Shown: positions 38,680 through 53,770, numbered from the stretch's first letter. The stretch: DNA of 64,000 nucleotides from Spongilla lacustris (GCA_949361645.1 OX442433.1:6046816-6110815); one strand, 5' to 3'. The notes: a model not told the origin generated them from the letters alone. Translations and numbers: made by a program.

Positions 38680-39247
38680 TGGACCTTTTCATTTAAGGCC
38701 CTGGAATGTTTGCGCGTCAACGTGATGTCATAATTAGAAGTGACGTTACATCTGGAGTACATCCGCCGAGTGCGTTTTTCAGTTCCTTGTTACAGTGGTA
38801 GCTTGTCACGAATACTTTTTTATGTGAGAAGAAGAGCACTATTGCTTCCTGGAACCTACCATCCTATCCATTTGCCTGTGTAGGTGGGAAAGTGCGCGCT
38901 TTTAGAATGCCATGGAATGGCTCATTTAGTTACGCTTCGGGTATGCTTCGTCTTTTGTTAGTTCAGCCTAAGTACTGGGTTTTTCGCTAATACATTCACT
39001 AGACGCCATCCTTCAGAAACTTTGAACGAGAATGCGAAGCATAATCACAGCATGTACCTGGAGGGGTCCCCCATACTGCATTCATCATTCTTACCTCAAA
39101 TCTCAAAGAGTTTGAAGCCAACTAAGACAACACACGTGAGAATACACGCACACCATAGCCAAACGTGCGAAGAATGTACTCCGGATGTTGACGTCACGTG
39201 TAATCAACACTAATTGCATTCCTTGCGCCCTTAAATGAAAAGGTCCA
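38680..39247. mobile_element. MITE inserted in the BEL element
   Basis: Terminal inverted repeats TGGACCTTTTCATTTAAGG / CTTAAATGAAAAGGTCCA (about 20 bp, then looser similarity through GGAATG and the CGTGATGTC/GACGTCACG blocks). 568 bp, non-coding. Confidence 0.85.
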
Positions 39248-40329
39248 TTAGTAATAGTAGAGGCATGCGCAGCTGAACCCGTAGGTGGGCCTAGTGCAGC
39301 AGTAGAACTGTTGCATTCCCTTGAGGTACCAGAAGTTTTATAGCATATACTAGTATGGTGCCCACCTCAGCAGTTCTGACAGTTTGCCTTTGATCTACAG
39401 TCTTTGCTTAGGGGACCCTTTTTTAGGCACTGAAAACATCATCCTGATTTTACTAGGAATTCCTTTCGGTCAGTCACACTGCTAACTGTCCGACAGCAAC
39501 TTGAAGGATGAGCCCTTCCACAATAGGTACAGCATGTGGATTCACTAGAGAGAAGTGATGTAGCAGTGGGCCTGTCTTTCGATTTCCTTAGTGCAACCAT
39601 AATTGTACTAGCAACAAGAGATGCCCTTTCCCTCGCGTCAACCTCTTCCTCCACAATCTTTGTCGAAGTTCCATTCACAATCAACGAGCTTTCTGCTAAC
39701 AACAAGTCTGATCTCCTGAGCATCTTGTTCATAACAATAGATGACAAAAGGCTCCCATATGACGACGATGGGACACCTAAAGAGTTGAGGTCCTTACATG
39801 GGGCTCAATCTTATCACAGAGGGTTTGAAGGGGTTGGATGTTGTGAATAGATGTGATGGCATCCAGCTCCAAGGGAGCTTCCATATGCCGATTGACTATC
39901 TGTTGCTGTTTCCAAATCTCCGCTTAAGCATTGCAATTGCTTCTTCATAATTTGCAGATGTCAATGTCAGTCCAGAAATTCACTCTGCAGCTGAACCCTC
40001 CAGAAATGAATCAGGTAGTAGAATTTGTCCAAATTGGACAAATCTTTGTTTGAGTGAACAGCGGAATGAAACGAATCCCAAAACTTAGACCAAGATGTAA
40101 TGTCTCCACCAAATTTCTTAAAACTAAGTTTGGGCAGCTTTACTCTCGAGACACGAGGATTTCTAGATTCTATTGACGAATTCACGTCTTCCTGAGATAA
40201 ACTAGGACATTGTAAGCTAGTCTCACCATCCACAACTGCTGTTCTTGCCGCCTTTGATGTGGGTCTGATCGTGCATACTTGTTTAATCAAAGTATCATCA
40301 TTGTAAACAGTATCCTACAATATTAAGCT

Positions 40330-40840
40330 AGCTACAGTCTAGCTAGCAACAACTGCAGTGAAATGGCTGCAGAGAACCCCACAGCCAACAGTCAGCTACC
40401 TAGAACGTACCCTGCAACAGCCAGCTAGTGAACTAGCTACAGAGTACTCTAGCTGACTACAGTAAGTATCCCACAGCAGTCAGCTTCCTGCAAAGTACCC
40501 CACTGAAGTCAGATACCCCACACAGTACTCTACTGCAGTCAGCTAGAAAAAGAAACCCCACAGCAGGTGACTAGCTACAGTTTCAAACTGTAGTCAGCTA
40601 GTACCCCTGACCAGCTACAAACGGTAGTCAGCTAGTACCCCTGACCAGCTACAAACGGTAGTCAGCTAGTACCCCTGACCAGCTACAAACGGTAGTCAGC
40701 TAGTACCCCTGACCAGCTAAAGAGTTTCAAACTGTAGTCAGCTAGTACCCACAACCATCAGCTTGCTGCAGACTACCCCATAGCTGTCGGCTAGCTACAG
40801 AGTGCCTCAAAGCAGTCCGTGTCAGACACAGAGTAGTTGT
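40330..40840. repeat. Degenerate CAGCTA satellite with a clean 34-bp core
   Basis: Loose units of the type 'AGTCAGCTAGNTACAGAGTACCCC'. At 40585-40720 there are four near-identical 34-bp units containing CTAGTACCCCTGACCAGC. Confidence 0.85.
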
Positions 40841-40844
40841 GTAA

Positions 40845-41690
40845 TCTTTAGCAAATGAAATCAATGTCACAGCTTACAGCAACTATGTTCCTCAGACACA
40901 GTTGGCTACCCATATTTCTAGCATCTTTCCTATCCAGTGACCAGAAGATTCGGTTGTTTTCTGGATCCAGGTGTGTGGAATCTCTGGTGGCTGATTGTTT
41001 TCTAAGAATAGAGAGCTGTTCAACGCTGTGTTGGTAAGTCTTGCTTCTTTCCAGCATATCACTGACACCTTATCAGACCAGTGGCTGACACCTTGCCTTG
41101 TTCCCAGGTGTACAGCACTCATTGCTCCAAGCTGGCATTGAAATATGACACTCCAAACCCATAGTATTTGCCCGGCAGATGTCCCTAGCTCGTGGCTGCG
41201 TGATCAAATCTAGCTGCTTGATCAGATCTAGATATCTGCACTTTTGCCTACCAACTTGTCTCCAATTCAAAGACTACTTCACATCACCATCATACTTAGA
41301 GCATTTATACCAGATTTAGACAGTCTTCCATCTCTTGAAGAAGTGTTTCAGCTTTTGTTGCTCCACCTGTGTTTTGTTTCTGCCAGATCAAGGCCAGCCT
41401 TTGCTAGTATACTTGCAAGCACCCTTCATTTGGTAATAATGGAGAACTCGGAAGAAGCTAGGCTAAAACTGATGATGCTACCGAAGTGTGTACTTCCTTC
41501 AACAAAGAGCAAAGGCAGACACGTAAGACACCCATTAATGTCTTGTGCAACTTGTGGTCACACAGCGAAATTTGTACACTTTGGTAACCTTGCCAAAGAG
41601 CATGCTATTCCTGTGGGGTTCATGAAGGTCAACAATAAGTAATGACCGTTAGCCATCTTCTGTTAGCCATCTTTTTTTTTTCTGAACTAG
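40845..41690. repeat. Dispersed repeat R plus 3' extension, copy 2
   Basis: R segment as in 30835-31275, followed by an extension ending AGGTCAACAATAAGTAA. The extension encodes a plus-strand frame (EARLKLMMLPKCVLPSTKSK, CATCGHTAKFVHFG) that recurs, frameshifted, in copy 3. Product unknown. Confidence 0.75.
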
Positions 41691-41839
41691 CCTCCAGCTG
41701 CAAGACTCTTGTAGCTACACCGATACTGTCTTGCTTTCTTTTCCTCAGGGCACAGCTTTAGGTCCTTCGTTAAGTATCCAACACCTGTTGATGCCGCCAC
41801 CATCTCTTTGCCCACATCCATGTACAGTGCACTTTGAGA

Positions 41840-42720
41840 GGCACTAGTTGGCTGTAAAACGCATAAAAGCTTCTGGATGAGGACAGTGGGATGGACCTAC
41901 AGTAGGCAGCTGTGTTGTAATCTTTAGCAAATGAAATCGATGTCACAGCTTACAGCAACTATGTGTTGAGCTCGCTGTGCCTCCTCAGCACCCGTTGGCT
42001 ACCCATATTTTTCATCCAGTGATCTCTGGTGGCTGATTGTTTTCTAAAGGAAAAATGACTAGAGAACTGTTCAACGCTGTGTTAGCAAGTCTTGCTTCTT
42101 TCCAGCATATCACTGACACCTTATCAGACCACCTTTGCCTTGTTCCTTGGTGCATGCTCCCCCTTTATTTGATGCTTTGTTCCTGGGTGCACAGCACTCA
42201 TTGCTCCAAGTTGGCATTGAAATATGACACTACATGCCCATGGTATTTGCCCGGCAGATGTCCCTAGCTCATGGCTGCTTGATCAGATCTAGATATCTGC
42301 ACTTTTGCCTACCAACTTGTCTCCAATCCATAGACTGCTTCACATCACCATTGTATACAGAGCAAATACACCAGATGCAGACAGTCTTCCATCTCTTGAA
42401 GGCTTCTTTTGTGCTCCACTCTGTGTTCTGTTTCTGCCAGATCAAGGCCAGCCTTTGCTGGTATCCTTGCAAAAGCACCCTTCATTTAGTAATAACAGAA
42501 GAAGCTAGGCTAAAACTTATGAAGCTACCGAAGTGTGTACTTCCTTCAACAAAGAGCAAAGGCAGATATGTCAGACACCCATTAATGTCTTATGCAGCTT
42601 GTGGTCACAGCGAATTTTGTACACTTTGGTAACCTTGCCAAAGAGCATGCTATTCCTGTGGGGTTCATGAAAATGCAAAAGGTCAACAATAAGTAAGGAC
42701 TGTTTGGCTTTTTTTTTTCT
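41840..42720. repeat. Dispersed repeat R plus 3' extension, copy 3
   Basis: About 90% like copy 2 by eye, with indels, so copies 2 and 3 form a tandem duplication of about 1 kb. It starts with a B-like segment (GGCACTAGTTGGCTGTAAAA) also present at 30748. Confidence 0.75.
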
Positions 42721-42739
42721 TCTGGACTAGCCTCCAAAA

Positions 42740-43330
42740 CGGTTGCCACTAGGCAGCCTTTATTGTCCAAACAACCAAGGTGCAAGACTCTTGTAGCTAC
42801 ATCAGCAGAGAGTTCCACAGTAGCCAACTGTAAGGTGGGCCATAAGGCAAGGGTTCCACAGTAGCCAACTGTAAGGTGGTGGACCATAAGGCAGTGGGTG
42901 GACCATATGGCAGAGACATTTACAGAGTAGCAAACAGCAATGGGCTACAAAAATGTTCATTACAGAGTCGGTTAAATCAGTCCTACAGATTTTCCCATGC
43001 AGCCAGCCAGCTACTGATTACCCCTCAGCAATCAGCCAGCTATGGAGTGCCACACTGCAGTAAGCTATCTACGGAGTGCCCTTACTGTAATCATCTAGGT
43101 GTACCACAGCAGTCAGGTACAGAGAATCCCGCAGCAGTCAGATCGCTACAATGTACCCCATCGAAGTCAGCTGAGTTCCCTTACTGTAGTCAGCTAGGTA
43201 CAACATATTCCACACATTAGGCTTGCTACAGAGTACCCAACTCCAGTCGACTAACCATTGAGTACCCCACTCTAGTCAGCTAAGTATGGAGTTACCCCTC
43301 AGCAATCAACCAGCTACAGACTAGCATCAC
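42740..43330. repeat. Degenerate CAGCTA satellite, second block
   Basis: Loose units of CAGCTANGGAGTRCCNCNCTGCAGT, as in 40330-40840. A 25-bp direct repeat (GGGTTCCACAGTAGCCAACTG type) lies near 42810-42870. Confidence 0.7.
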
Positions 43331-43529
43331 CTCAGCCAAGTAGCCGACATTTTATCTTTTAGGGTGCTACCCAAAAGGCCATCCATAGCTCCAACACAAC
43401 AAGGTCCAGATCTACCAGGTAGAAGCATATCTATGCAGGACTCTTGTAACCACAGCCAATTGAAAGGATATGAACACTGCCAGAGCTGACAGTGGGTTAC
43501 AAGGAGGCTGATGGCCAGCAAGGTTTAAC

Positions 43530-44060
43530 AGTTGTGCCCCTTGCTATATTTGGCTGCATTCACTATCAGAGTAAGGGGGGTAGGCAAAACTGGTTACATG
43601 TAAATGCATGAACAGCTTATGCATGAGGACAAGCATACCATGAGGTGGACCTAGGAAGCTGTTTGTTGTGATCTTTTAAACTGATCTACTCAAAAAGGAA
43701 TATACCAGTCATGTTCTGCTCACCAACCACTGTACAGCTTCGACTGAGCATTCTCAATCGGCTACCCATTTCAAAGCCTGGATGGGTCGATGGCAGGATG
43801 GCTAGTACTCAAGTAACGAATACCACGTATAAATGTGTCCTTCTGAGTAGACCAGCTTGGCCAGATGAGGCCGGGTACACTTTGTTAGCTAACAAGCAAA
43901 GGATTAGTTTTTGTGCAGCTGACTTTGAAACCTATGCCTCATAACAGTGAAGTGTACTGCACTGTTGTAATGCCCTTCTTGGACATGCAAGGCACAGCTC
44001 TACTACAACTTTGTACAACAGGCTGGATCATGGAGGAGCAGTCCTAGGAGCTGAGGATTT
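43530..44060. repeat. Dispersed repeat B-A, copy 4
   Basis: B-like (CACTATCAGAGTAAGG...GGCAAAACTGG) then A-like (CATTTCAAAGCCTGGATGGG) segments match the 30.2-30.8 kb copy. The order is B before A here, as expected if the unit was once tandem. Confidence 0.65.
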
Positions 44061-44559
44061 ACCTCACAGGTGATCAGATGTGAGTTGGACAGAGGGGAGG
44101 AGGTACATGTGTAGCAGACTATGAAGGAAGGTGCTTTAAGAATTGATTTTACCTCTGGCTGCTTAAGCTTTGAGACTGTTTTAATGGCAGGAAATCGAAT
44201 AAGCATAGGACTTTTCATCATCAGCAGGTTGGAGAAAACGTTAAATGTCTATACCAAGAGATCTGACCAATATGGCCTCCTGGATCTCCTGATTAACAGG
44301 TCAACTTATAGTAGTTGCAGATAGCACACAAATGTGCCTTCTACTATGTAACCACTCCAGGGTCAGCCCACCAAAACCCCACACACCCATTTCTCTTCTT
44401 CATTATGTCACCACCAAGCTACATTGGACTTCAAAAGTACCATGTGTCTACAATGCTTCCTTGGGTACAAGCTGCCTATACCCTATTTTGACATTTGATA
44501 CATCCATATGGATTTTCACTTTGTATGTACTTCTGGTCCTTCTGCGTAAACTGATGTCT

Positions 44560-44735
44560 CACAAAGATGTGTCACATGTGGTTCTGAAGAGGTGTCACAT
44601 GTGGTTCTGAAGAGGTGTCACATGTGGTTCTGAAGAGGTGTCACATGTGGTTCTGAAGAGGTGTCACATGTGGTTCTGAAGAGGTGTCACATGTGGTTCT
44701 GAAGAGGTGTAACATGTGGTTCAGAAGAGGTGTGC
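44560..44735. repeat. 23-bp minisatellite, about 7 copies
   Basis: The unit is GTGTCACATGTGGTTCTGAA plus GAG. Confidence 0.95.
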
Positions 44736-44739
44736 TACA

Positions 44740-45240
44740 GTTATGCAGTTATGCAGTTCTCTAGTGATGCAGCCACGAGGACACCCAACATTTTGTTGCC
44801 ACATGACCATTGTGTCTAGAAGAATTATTCCAGTTAACCCTTGATGCCTACAAATAATACATGGGCAAAGATTGGACAGTACACACTAGTGTTCACTAGT
44901 AGACAGTGTGTTTGTATCAAGACTGCACACATCACTGCATACCAGAGTTATGCGTGTCCCTCAATCATGCAGCAGTATGATTAATGCCAGTGGAATCATT
45001 TCCAGGTGAGGAAGAGGCAGTTGGAACTGTTACTATTAATCTTGATGCTTTGATCTCATAACTGGACAGAACTGAACACATACATGCCCCAACAGTACTC
45101 AACAGTTCGACACTATACACCACCAAATTAGCAGCAGGTTCAGCAGCCCCAACATGAAATGGAAAAATCAGCTCATAACTTCCAATTAACAGGTGCAGTG
45201 TAAGCAGTGAATACCACTGCTGTGAATGTGTGGCATATTT
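44740..45240. other. Spacer, nothing recognised
   Basis: No supported coding, RNA or repeat structure. Confidence 0.35.
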
Positions 45241-45266
45241 ATATAATGGTTTTCATTTATCCACAG

Positions 45267-45534
45267 GTGTGCTGGGTGGCAAGCCTATTTTGTGGGCTTC
45301 CAAATGTATTCCTATTATGCAAATCATTCTGATGTGAGTGCACAGCTATAGGTGGCTGGTTCATATTTGGTTTACTTATTTTGTTAAATATGTTTGGGTC
45401 ATCCCCTTTCTGCCCTAAATGGGATTCTAGTACATGTAGCCAGAATCCTATACCAACATTCCATACCTGGACTGGCTATCTGGTGATCATGAGAGCAAGT
45501 GTTGACACTGGATTTAAACTTTCTATCAAACAGG
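45267..45534 (+). CDS. Two candidate exons upstream of the tandem cassette
   Basis: Block 45267-45333 (acceptor CCACAG|, frame CAGWQAYFVGFQMYSYYANH, donor GAT|GTGAGT) and block about 45429-45534 (acceptor TTCTAG|, frame SQNPIPTFHTWTGYLVIMRA..., donor CAG|GTAATG) look like exons of a secreted or extracellular protein. Their phases do not join directly, so the model is incomplete. Family not recognised. Confidence 0.3.
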
Positions 45535-45669
45535 TAATGCTCTTTGCTGTGATAACCAGCTGCTAGCACTGTTATATCAACAACTGTACGAATTGATTAA
45601 GTTACAATCTTAGGTATTGATAGATAAACATCCCTATATAAATTAAATGTGGTCTTCCCTCTAAAGCTA

Positions 45670-46438
45670 TAGATTTACCAATCTTTCTGTGGAGAGCCTT
45701 ACCTCTGGGAACCCTATTGGAACCCAGAGTTACTCATACTACTTTGAAGATGCATCAGGACCTACTGGCTACTGCTCTATAGTAGTAAGCAATGGTACAA
45801 TTTAAAAATAATGTAATAATGCTAATAGGCATGTTATAGGCCATTTTGGTTGTGTGATGAGGTGTAATTGTAACCTGTGTATGTTTTTTTACAGTGCATG
45901 TGCTTCCTGGAATATAAACTACTACATATGGACATTCATGTTAATGGCTCGTTTAGAGATAAGAAATTGCATGCTGCATGTATGTATCTACATTGTGTGC
46001 TTTGCATGAAGCTTTTAAGCATAGATATGGTCACATGTAAGGACAAAGAATTAATACAATAAGACTTTGAGATAAGCCTCTAAGGGGACCTCTTCTGACA
46101 TGCAAGTGCTTCTTGCCAGGTTGACTCTTACATATGCAGTCCTTTGCAAATCACATCACTAAACCTAAGCTCGAATAGGTCTAATTTTTTGGTGTATGTC
46201 TCTGAGGAAGTTTATTGCGAGTAAAACGTACGTATGAAGCTGCAGGAAGGAAATTCATGCGATCTCCCAATTTTTCAGCCTGCCCACTCAAGATGCAGGA
46301 GGTCTCTGGCCACCCCTGGTGAACATCTCCCTGGACTGGAATAGTTCCTTTGGCAGCTGCAACGTGAGTGCCCACCTTGGCTGGACCACAGTAAACAACT
46401 TTTGATAGGTATGCAAGTTTGGAATTTTTTGGATGTCT

Positions 46439-46470
<32 letters not shown>

Positions 46471-46970
46471 TATTTGGTAAATTTACACCAAAAAGGCAAG
46501 TAATGGCATTAGGAAATGCACTTATAAACTGCCTAAACTATTTATAAGGGAATAGTTTACAAAAGGGGGTAAGGTCAACATGACTCAGATGAGCTTTAAA
46601 TGCACAGACGGAGGATGCAGACACCACTGAGTTGGGCAAAGAGTTCCAAATTGGTATGACACGTTCTGAAAAAAAGTTTTTTAAACATTTTGCTCAAATG
46701 TCCATACCATGTATATAGCACATGCATACAACCACGCTTATACCATGCACATGCGCACACATGCAATTTGCACTGACACACCCACTTGTAATACATGTAT
46801 GCTCACCCACACATACTATGCACAAGAAAACACACAACACTGCTCATACAGATCCCTTCACTAGCAGCTGTGTATTCTCACTCTATGGTGCAACAGTGGG
46901 GCCCCAAGATCAGAGTGCTGTTTTAATCACTCATCTGCTCACAGTGAGTTTTTTTGTTTAGAATAACTTA
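45670..46970 (+). CDS. Exon-cassette copy 1 (blocks A-D), unknown protein
   Basis: A (about 45677-45783): NLSVESLTSGNPIGTQSYSY then YFEDASGPTGYCSIV, before a GTAAGC donor. B (about 45895-45990) aligns with the B block of copy 2 but its frame is disrupted. C (about 46279-46410): PLVNISLDWNSSFGSCNVSA and HLGWTTVNNF, then a stop. D (about 46870-46937): SLYGATVGPQDQSAV. Introns between blocks keep similar sequence in every copy. Unknown product, cysteine-containing; probably decayed in this copy. Confidence 0.4.
46440..46466. repeat. ATA trinucleotide repeat
   Basis: About nine AAT/ATA units between cassette blocks C and D of copy 1. Confidence 0.9.
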
Positions 46971-47159
46971 ATGAAGGTATACATTTTTTTATAACCTGTA
47001 TATGTAGTTATAGAATTATAGGTTTCTTTAATTACAACGTGTATTTGTACAGTGTGTTTTTGTAACTAGTGTGAATACATGTACATAAGGTATGAGGTGC
47101 ATGGTGCATTGAGCTGCTAAATTAGTGGTCTATAAAGTTTGATTAAGTAACAATATTGG

Positions 47160-48080
47160 TTGAATATTAGCACCCCTATATAAATCAAATATATGGAGCT
47201 ATTCCTCTGGGAACCATATTTTAACCCCTAGTTACCCACAATTTAAAGAAGATACATCAAGACTTAGTGGCTATTGCTCAATAGTAAGTAGTATGCAATG
47301 GTACACTTTCAATATGTATGGTGAGAATACAAACAGTAATGCCAAGGGGCTGCATGTTTTATAGGTCATTTTGGTTATTGGCATATGTGTGTCATTATAC
47401 CTTACCTGTATTTCCATGTCATGAGATGTAATCGTAACCTGTGTTGTGAATTAAGTGGTTTATGTCTTTGCCCACTATTTTTAGATGGGCTACGGTGCAT
47501 GTGCTTCCTGGAATATTAACCTCTACATGTGGACGGACAGTCATGACAATCGCTCCTTTGGAGGTCAGAAATTGCACACTGCATGTATGTATCTACATTG
47601 TGCACTTTGCATGGTCGTGTGTACATACATGTGTGTGTCTCTGAGGAAGTGTATTGCAAGTAAAGAGTATGTATGAAGCGGAAGAATGGATTTAGAAGGA
47701 AAGTCATGTGATCTCCCAATTTTGCAGCCTGCCCACATGCCTACCCCTGGCACACATTTCATGGACTGGAACATGCGGCCATCAGCTTCAACATGAGTGT
47801 TAGGGTTAGGTAGACCACAGATAGGTATGCAAGTTCGTAATTTTTTGGATGTTTATAAACCTTTTGCTCACATGTCCATACCGTGTATATAGCACATGCA
47901 TACAACCACGCTTATGCATGATGTGCACACATAAGCCGTTTGCACACATCCTTCGTATCCACACGTACCATGCACAAGAAAACGCGCACGCACTAGGAAA
48001 TACCCATTCTCATTATGATGCAACAGTGGGGACCCAAGATCAAGAGTACTTTATAATGACTAATCTGCTCACAGTGAGTT
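47160..48080 (+). CDS. Exon-cassette copy 2 (blocks A-D)
   Basis: A (to 47281): SSGNHILTPSYPQFKEDTSR then LSGYCSI before ATA|GTAAGT. B (47485-about 47588): acceptor TTTTAG|, MGYGACASWNINLYMWTDSH then DNRSFGGQKLHTAC, before GTATGT/GTATCT donors; this is the best-preserved B. C (about 47728) is shortened by a deletion. D (about 48015) has indels. Phases of A to B are compatible (0/0). Confidence 0.42.
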
Positions 48081-48229
48081 CAGTTTACCAATGTTATAAT
48101 CAATTAGGGTTCTTTAATTAAAGTGGGTCAGGTTGCCTCGATGGTGTGTGCATGTATGTGTGTACATACATGTACATATGTATGTGTGTACATTTGTGAT
48201 GTGTATTTGTGTAGTGTCTACATAAGGTA

Positions 48230-50800
<2,571 letters not shown>

Positions 50801-50999
50801 TGAGTTTTTTGTGTATAACAATAATCAAGTTATACATTTGTATAACCTGTATATGGAGATATATAGTCAATTAGGTTTCTTTGCCTTGAGTCTCTATTTG
50901 TGTGCATGCATGTACATAGGGTATAAGGTGCATGGTGCATTGAGATGGCCAAATGCTGTTGTGAAATTAGGGGTCTATAAACCAACTCTAAAAATTTAT

Positions 51000-51960
51000 T
51001 AAAAGTAGTAATGTTGGGTATAAATAGATAAACATCCCTATGTAAATCAAATGTATGGTCTTCTCTCTCTATAACCTATAGGATCACCATTCCCTCTGTG
51101 GAGAGCCTTACCTCTGGGAACTGTATTGGAACCCCGAGTTACTCACACTTCGAAGACCTAGTGGCTTGCACAATAGTAGTAAGTAATGGTGCAATTTCAA
51201 AATGAATATTGTAAAAGTATAGCCAATAGGCATGTTTATTAGGCCATTTTGGTTGCAGTCATATGTCTATCATTACCTTTATTTCCACGAGATGTAAATG
51301 ATGTTGTGAATGTAAGTGGTTTACAGTACATGTCTTTGCCCACTATTTTTAGGTGGACTACGGTGTATGGTGCTTCCTGGAATATAAACCACTACATATG
51401 GACATATTGACACTTACATATAGCAATCCTTCACAAATTACACCTCTTGTTGACAAAACTATGCTCTAATAGGTACATTTACCATCGCCTTGTACGGTGG
51501 GCACCTCTGATGTATCATGGCTTCCTTAGTGCCACCCAGAGCTGTACGTGGATCTAAGTGTGTGCATGTGTGTGTGGACGCGTGTGTACACGTACTTTGT
51601 TGCACCTATGTGTTTTTGCTGCGAGTAAAGAGTATGTGTGAAGCTGCAGAATGGATTTAAAAAGAAAGTCATGTGATCTCCCAATTTTGCAGCCTACCCA
51701 CGCAAGATGCAGGAGGTCTCTGGCCACCCCTGGTGAATATCTTCCTCGACTGGAACATTTACTTTGGTAGTTCCAACATGAGTGCCCACCTTGGCTGGAC
51801 CACAGTGAACAACTTTGTGATAGGTATGCTAGTTAGCACACGAAAACACACAACACTGCTCATACAGATCCCTTCACTAGCAGCTGTATTCTCACTCTAT
51901 GGTGCAACAGTGGGACCCCAAGATCAGAGTGCTGTTTAATGGCTATTCTGCTCACAGTGA
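51000..51960 (+). CDS. Exon-cassette copy 4 (blocks A-D)
   Basis: A (51081-about 51177): acceptor CTATAG|, ITIPSVESLTSGNCIGTPSY then SHFEDLVACTIV before GTAAGT. B (51353-about 51419) is shortened. C (about 51692-51821): acceptor TTGCAG|, LPTQDAGGLWPPLVNIFLDW, then NIYFGSSNMSAHLGWTTVNN and FVI, before GTATGC; this is the best-preserved C. D (about 51880-51955): acceptor CAG|, then AVFSLYGATVGPQDQSAV and a stop caused by a one-base difference from copy 3. A-B-C-D phases are mutually compatible. Confidence 0.42.
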
Positions 51961-53400
51961 GTTTTTTGTGTACAACAATTTAATGAAGTTCAAGATTTTT
52001 ATAACCTGTGTATCGAGATATACTCATGCAATAATAACCCATTTCTAGTATACCAAATGATTGCAACTCTTTTAAATCACTATAACTCAGGATTAAAGTT
52101 AATTAATTAACCATTTGATTTTTTGAACATACGTTACAGTACTTACGCAAATACTAAAAATTCAATTAGATTCTATGGTGAAGTAATTATATCCTTGATT
52201 ATCAAAAATTATTGAAGATTAAGGTTAGATACTGAATATGCAGTGGAACAGCATTGATTTCCTGAGTTCAGTAGTGTGTTAAAACCATAATTTGCTGTTG
52301 TTAAGGTTGAAGATGCTAAGATATAACTAATATTAATCACCACCACTAATTAGTCAATTATTAAATTAAGTAGGAAACTCCATTTTATTTGGTATTGAAT
52401 TATGAAGTGGTGAGTTATTCAAACTCAAAGTTCATTAAATCAGTTTAGCATTTTCAAGTTTGATTATTAGTTTTGGATATTAACCTGTAAAATGCCAGTA
52501 AAATTTCATACTTTTTCAAACTCCCATCAAAGTTTATCTGTTTAATTACAATGTACAAGAATACAGGTTGCCTGTGTATTTGTGTAGTGTGTGAATGCAT
52601 TTGCATATGACATGTGAAACAAAGAGGCGTACACCCCCGGAAATGATTGCGATGGTTTCAGCAGCCTCTTCTTTGCCTCCTACCAGGTACTTCGGTGAGC
52701 TCCATGTTCTATTACATCATCTCCACTGTAAGTGGCCTGTTCACAGTGGTCAATGCTTCTTATAATAATCTCCTTAATGGTAGTATGGTGGAGACCCCCC
52801 GTGTGCTATGACAGATTCTACTAATGAGTGGCAGGAAAATATCCTAAACTAAATGATTGTTAAATGAAACAGCTCAGAGTAATTCAACGGAGGCCATACT
52901 GCTGAAGCCAGATATTCAGAGGGACAACTGGCTGACATCACCCCCACTCCGTACTAGCCGAGTGACTCTTGATTCTGCAGTAAAGGAGCTCATGGAACAT
53001 GGAGACATCAAACAGTAGGGGAAGCTGACAAACAGAAAAAACCCTCGACATTTCCCGTCAGGGAGGGTTCAGCGGCGTATCTGAAGGCAAAGAGGAAATG
53101 GGAGAGATGGCAAACTGATGTACTACCAGAGTAGAGACCCACACCGAAGGTCTCCACCCCCCACACAGAGGTCACACCCCCTTCCCATCCAATCCTTTCA
53201 GGAGAGGAAACAGGTGGGGAACAGGATGGAAAGGAAGAAAATATTGGGGCAGACCTAATAGAAGATGGAAGAGAAACCGAGGAGGCAAAACCCCTGTAGG
53301 CATAGGATAAGGGACAGAAACCTCAAAACATCCCTCCCTTTGTAGCTTTGCAGGGCAGAGAGGGGGCATGCCAACCTCAGACGATTACACTCAAAGATGT
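51961..53400. other. AT-rich spacer and unrecognised frames
   Basis: 51961-52620 is AT-rich with no signal. 52630-53360 is GC-richer; a plus frame NWLTSPPLRTSRVTLDSAVK, then KELMEHGDIK and a stop, could be a retroelement gag piece, but I cannot support a family. Confidence 0.3.
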
Positions 53401-53429
53401 CTTCGTCTAAAGATTATGTAGGCGGTTAA

Positions 53430-53770
53430 AACATCAATTCGAGCCGAATCATGTCAGTACGTTGAGGCCAACTTGATGCTAACTAAGGACTGAATGGAGG
53501 CTGACTTAAGACTTGAGTAGGGTTAGCTGTGTTGAGGTAGGCTAGGAATAGGCTATGGGGTGAGTTCAGGCTGACAGAGATTTGACTGGCTAGGTGCTTA
53601 GATTGGTTGAAGACTGGCTGTGATGAGGTCAGTTGGATAAAATTTAGGCCGGTTGTTAAGGCTGGGATGAAGTTGTTTGAGTTCTAATCAGCTACCAACC
53701 ACACTATACTAGCCAGTCTTAACTCAAGTAAGCCTCGACAAGGCAGTCTTTACACAGCCAGCCTCAACTC
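53430..53770. repeat. Degenerate GGCTGA-type satellite
   Basis: Loose repeats of 'GTTGAGGCTGACTTAAGACT' type with strong drift. It adjoins the left end of the second inverted-repeat minisatellite element. Confidence 0.5.

Larger units (their letters stand above)
34425..40290 (-). mobile_element. BEL/Pao retroelement, decayed, interrupted by a MITE
   Basis: Minus-strand order: gag (40290-39967: RVKLPKLSFKKFGGDITSWS), gag continuation (39747-39439), knuckle-like CFQCLKKGPLSKDC (about 39415-39375), A17-type protease (38498-37992), RT (37895-36819, with RIIYDASARG and intact YVDD in SIYVDDVVSGAKD), RNase H (36815-36131: GFCDASLKAYAAVVYLR), integrase zinc region (35832-35548) and core (35321-35013: AISDNGKTFKGA, RAPWWGGLLERSIRSMKQCL), and the integrase tail (34880-34425: FWNRWRKEYLSELREGHCYS, VGDVVLV, ending at TAG 34425-34427). 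Frameshifts separate most domains. The protease active-site DTG position reads N-I-D. No LTR was confirmed. Confidence 0.87.

Noticed and set aside
39022..39213. 63-codon plus-strand ORF
   Set aside because: Located inside the non-coding MITE within BEL, with no recognisable motif.
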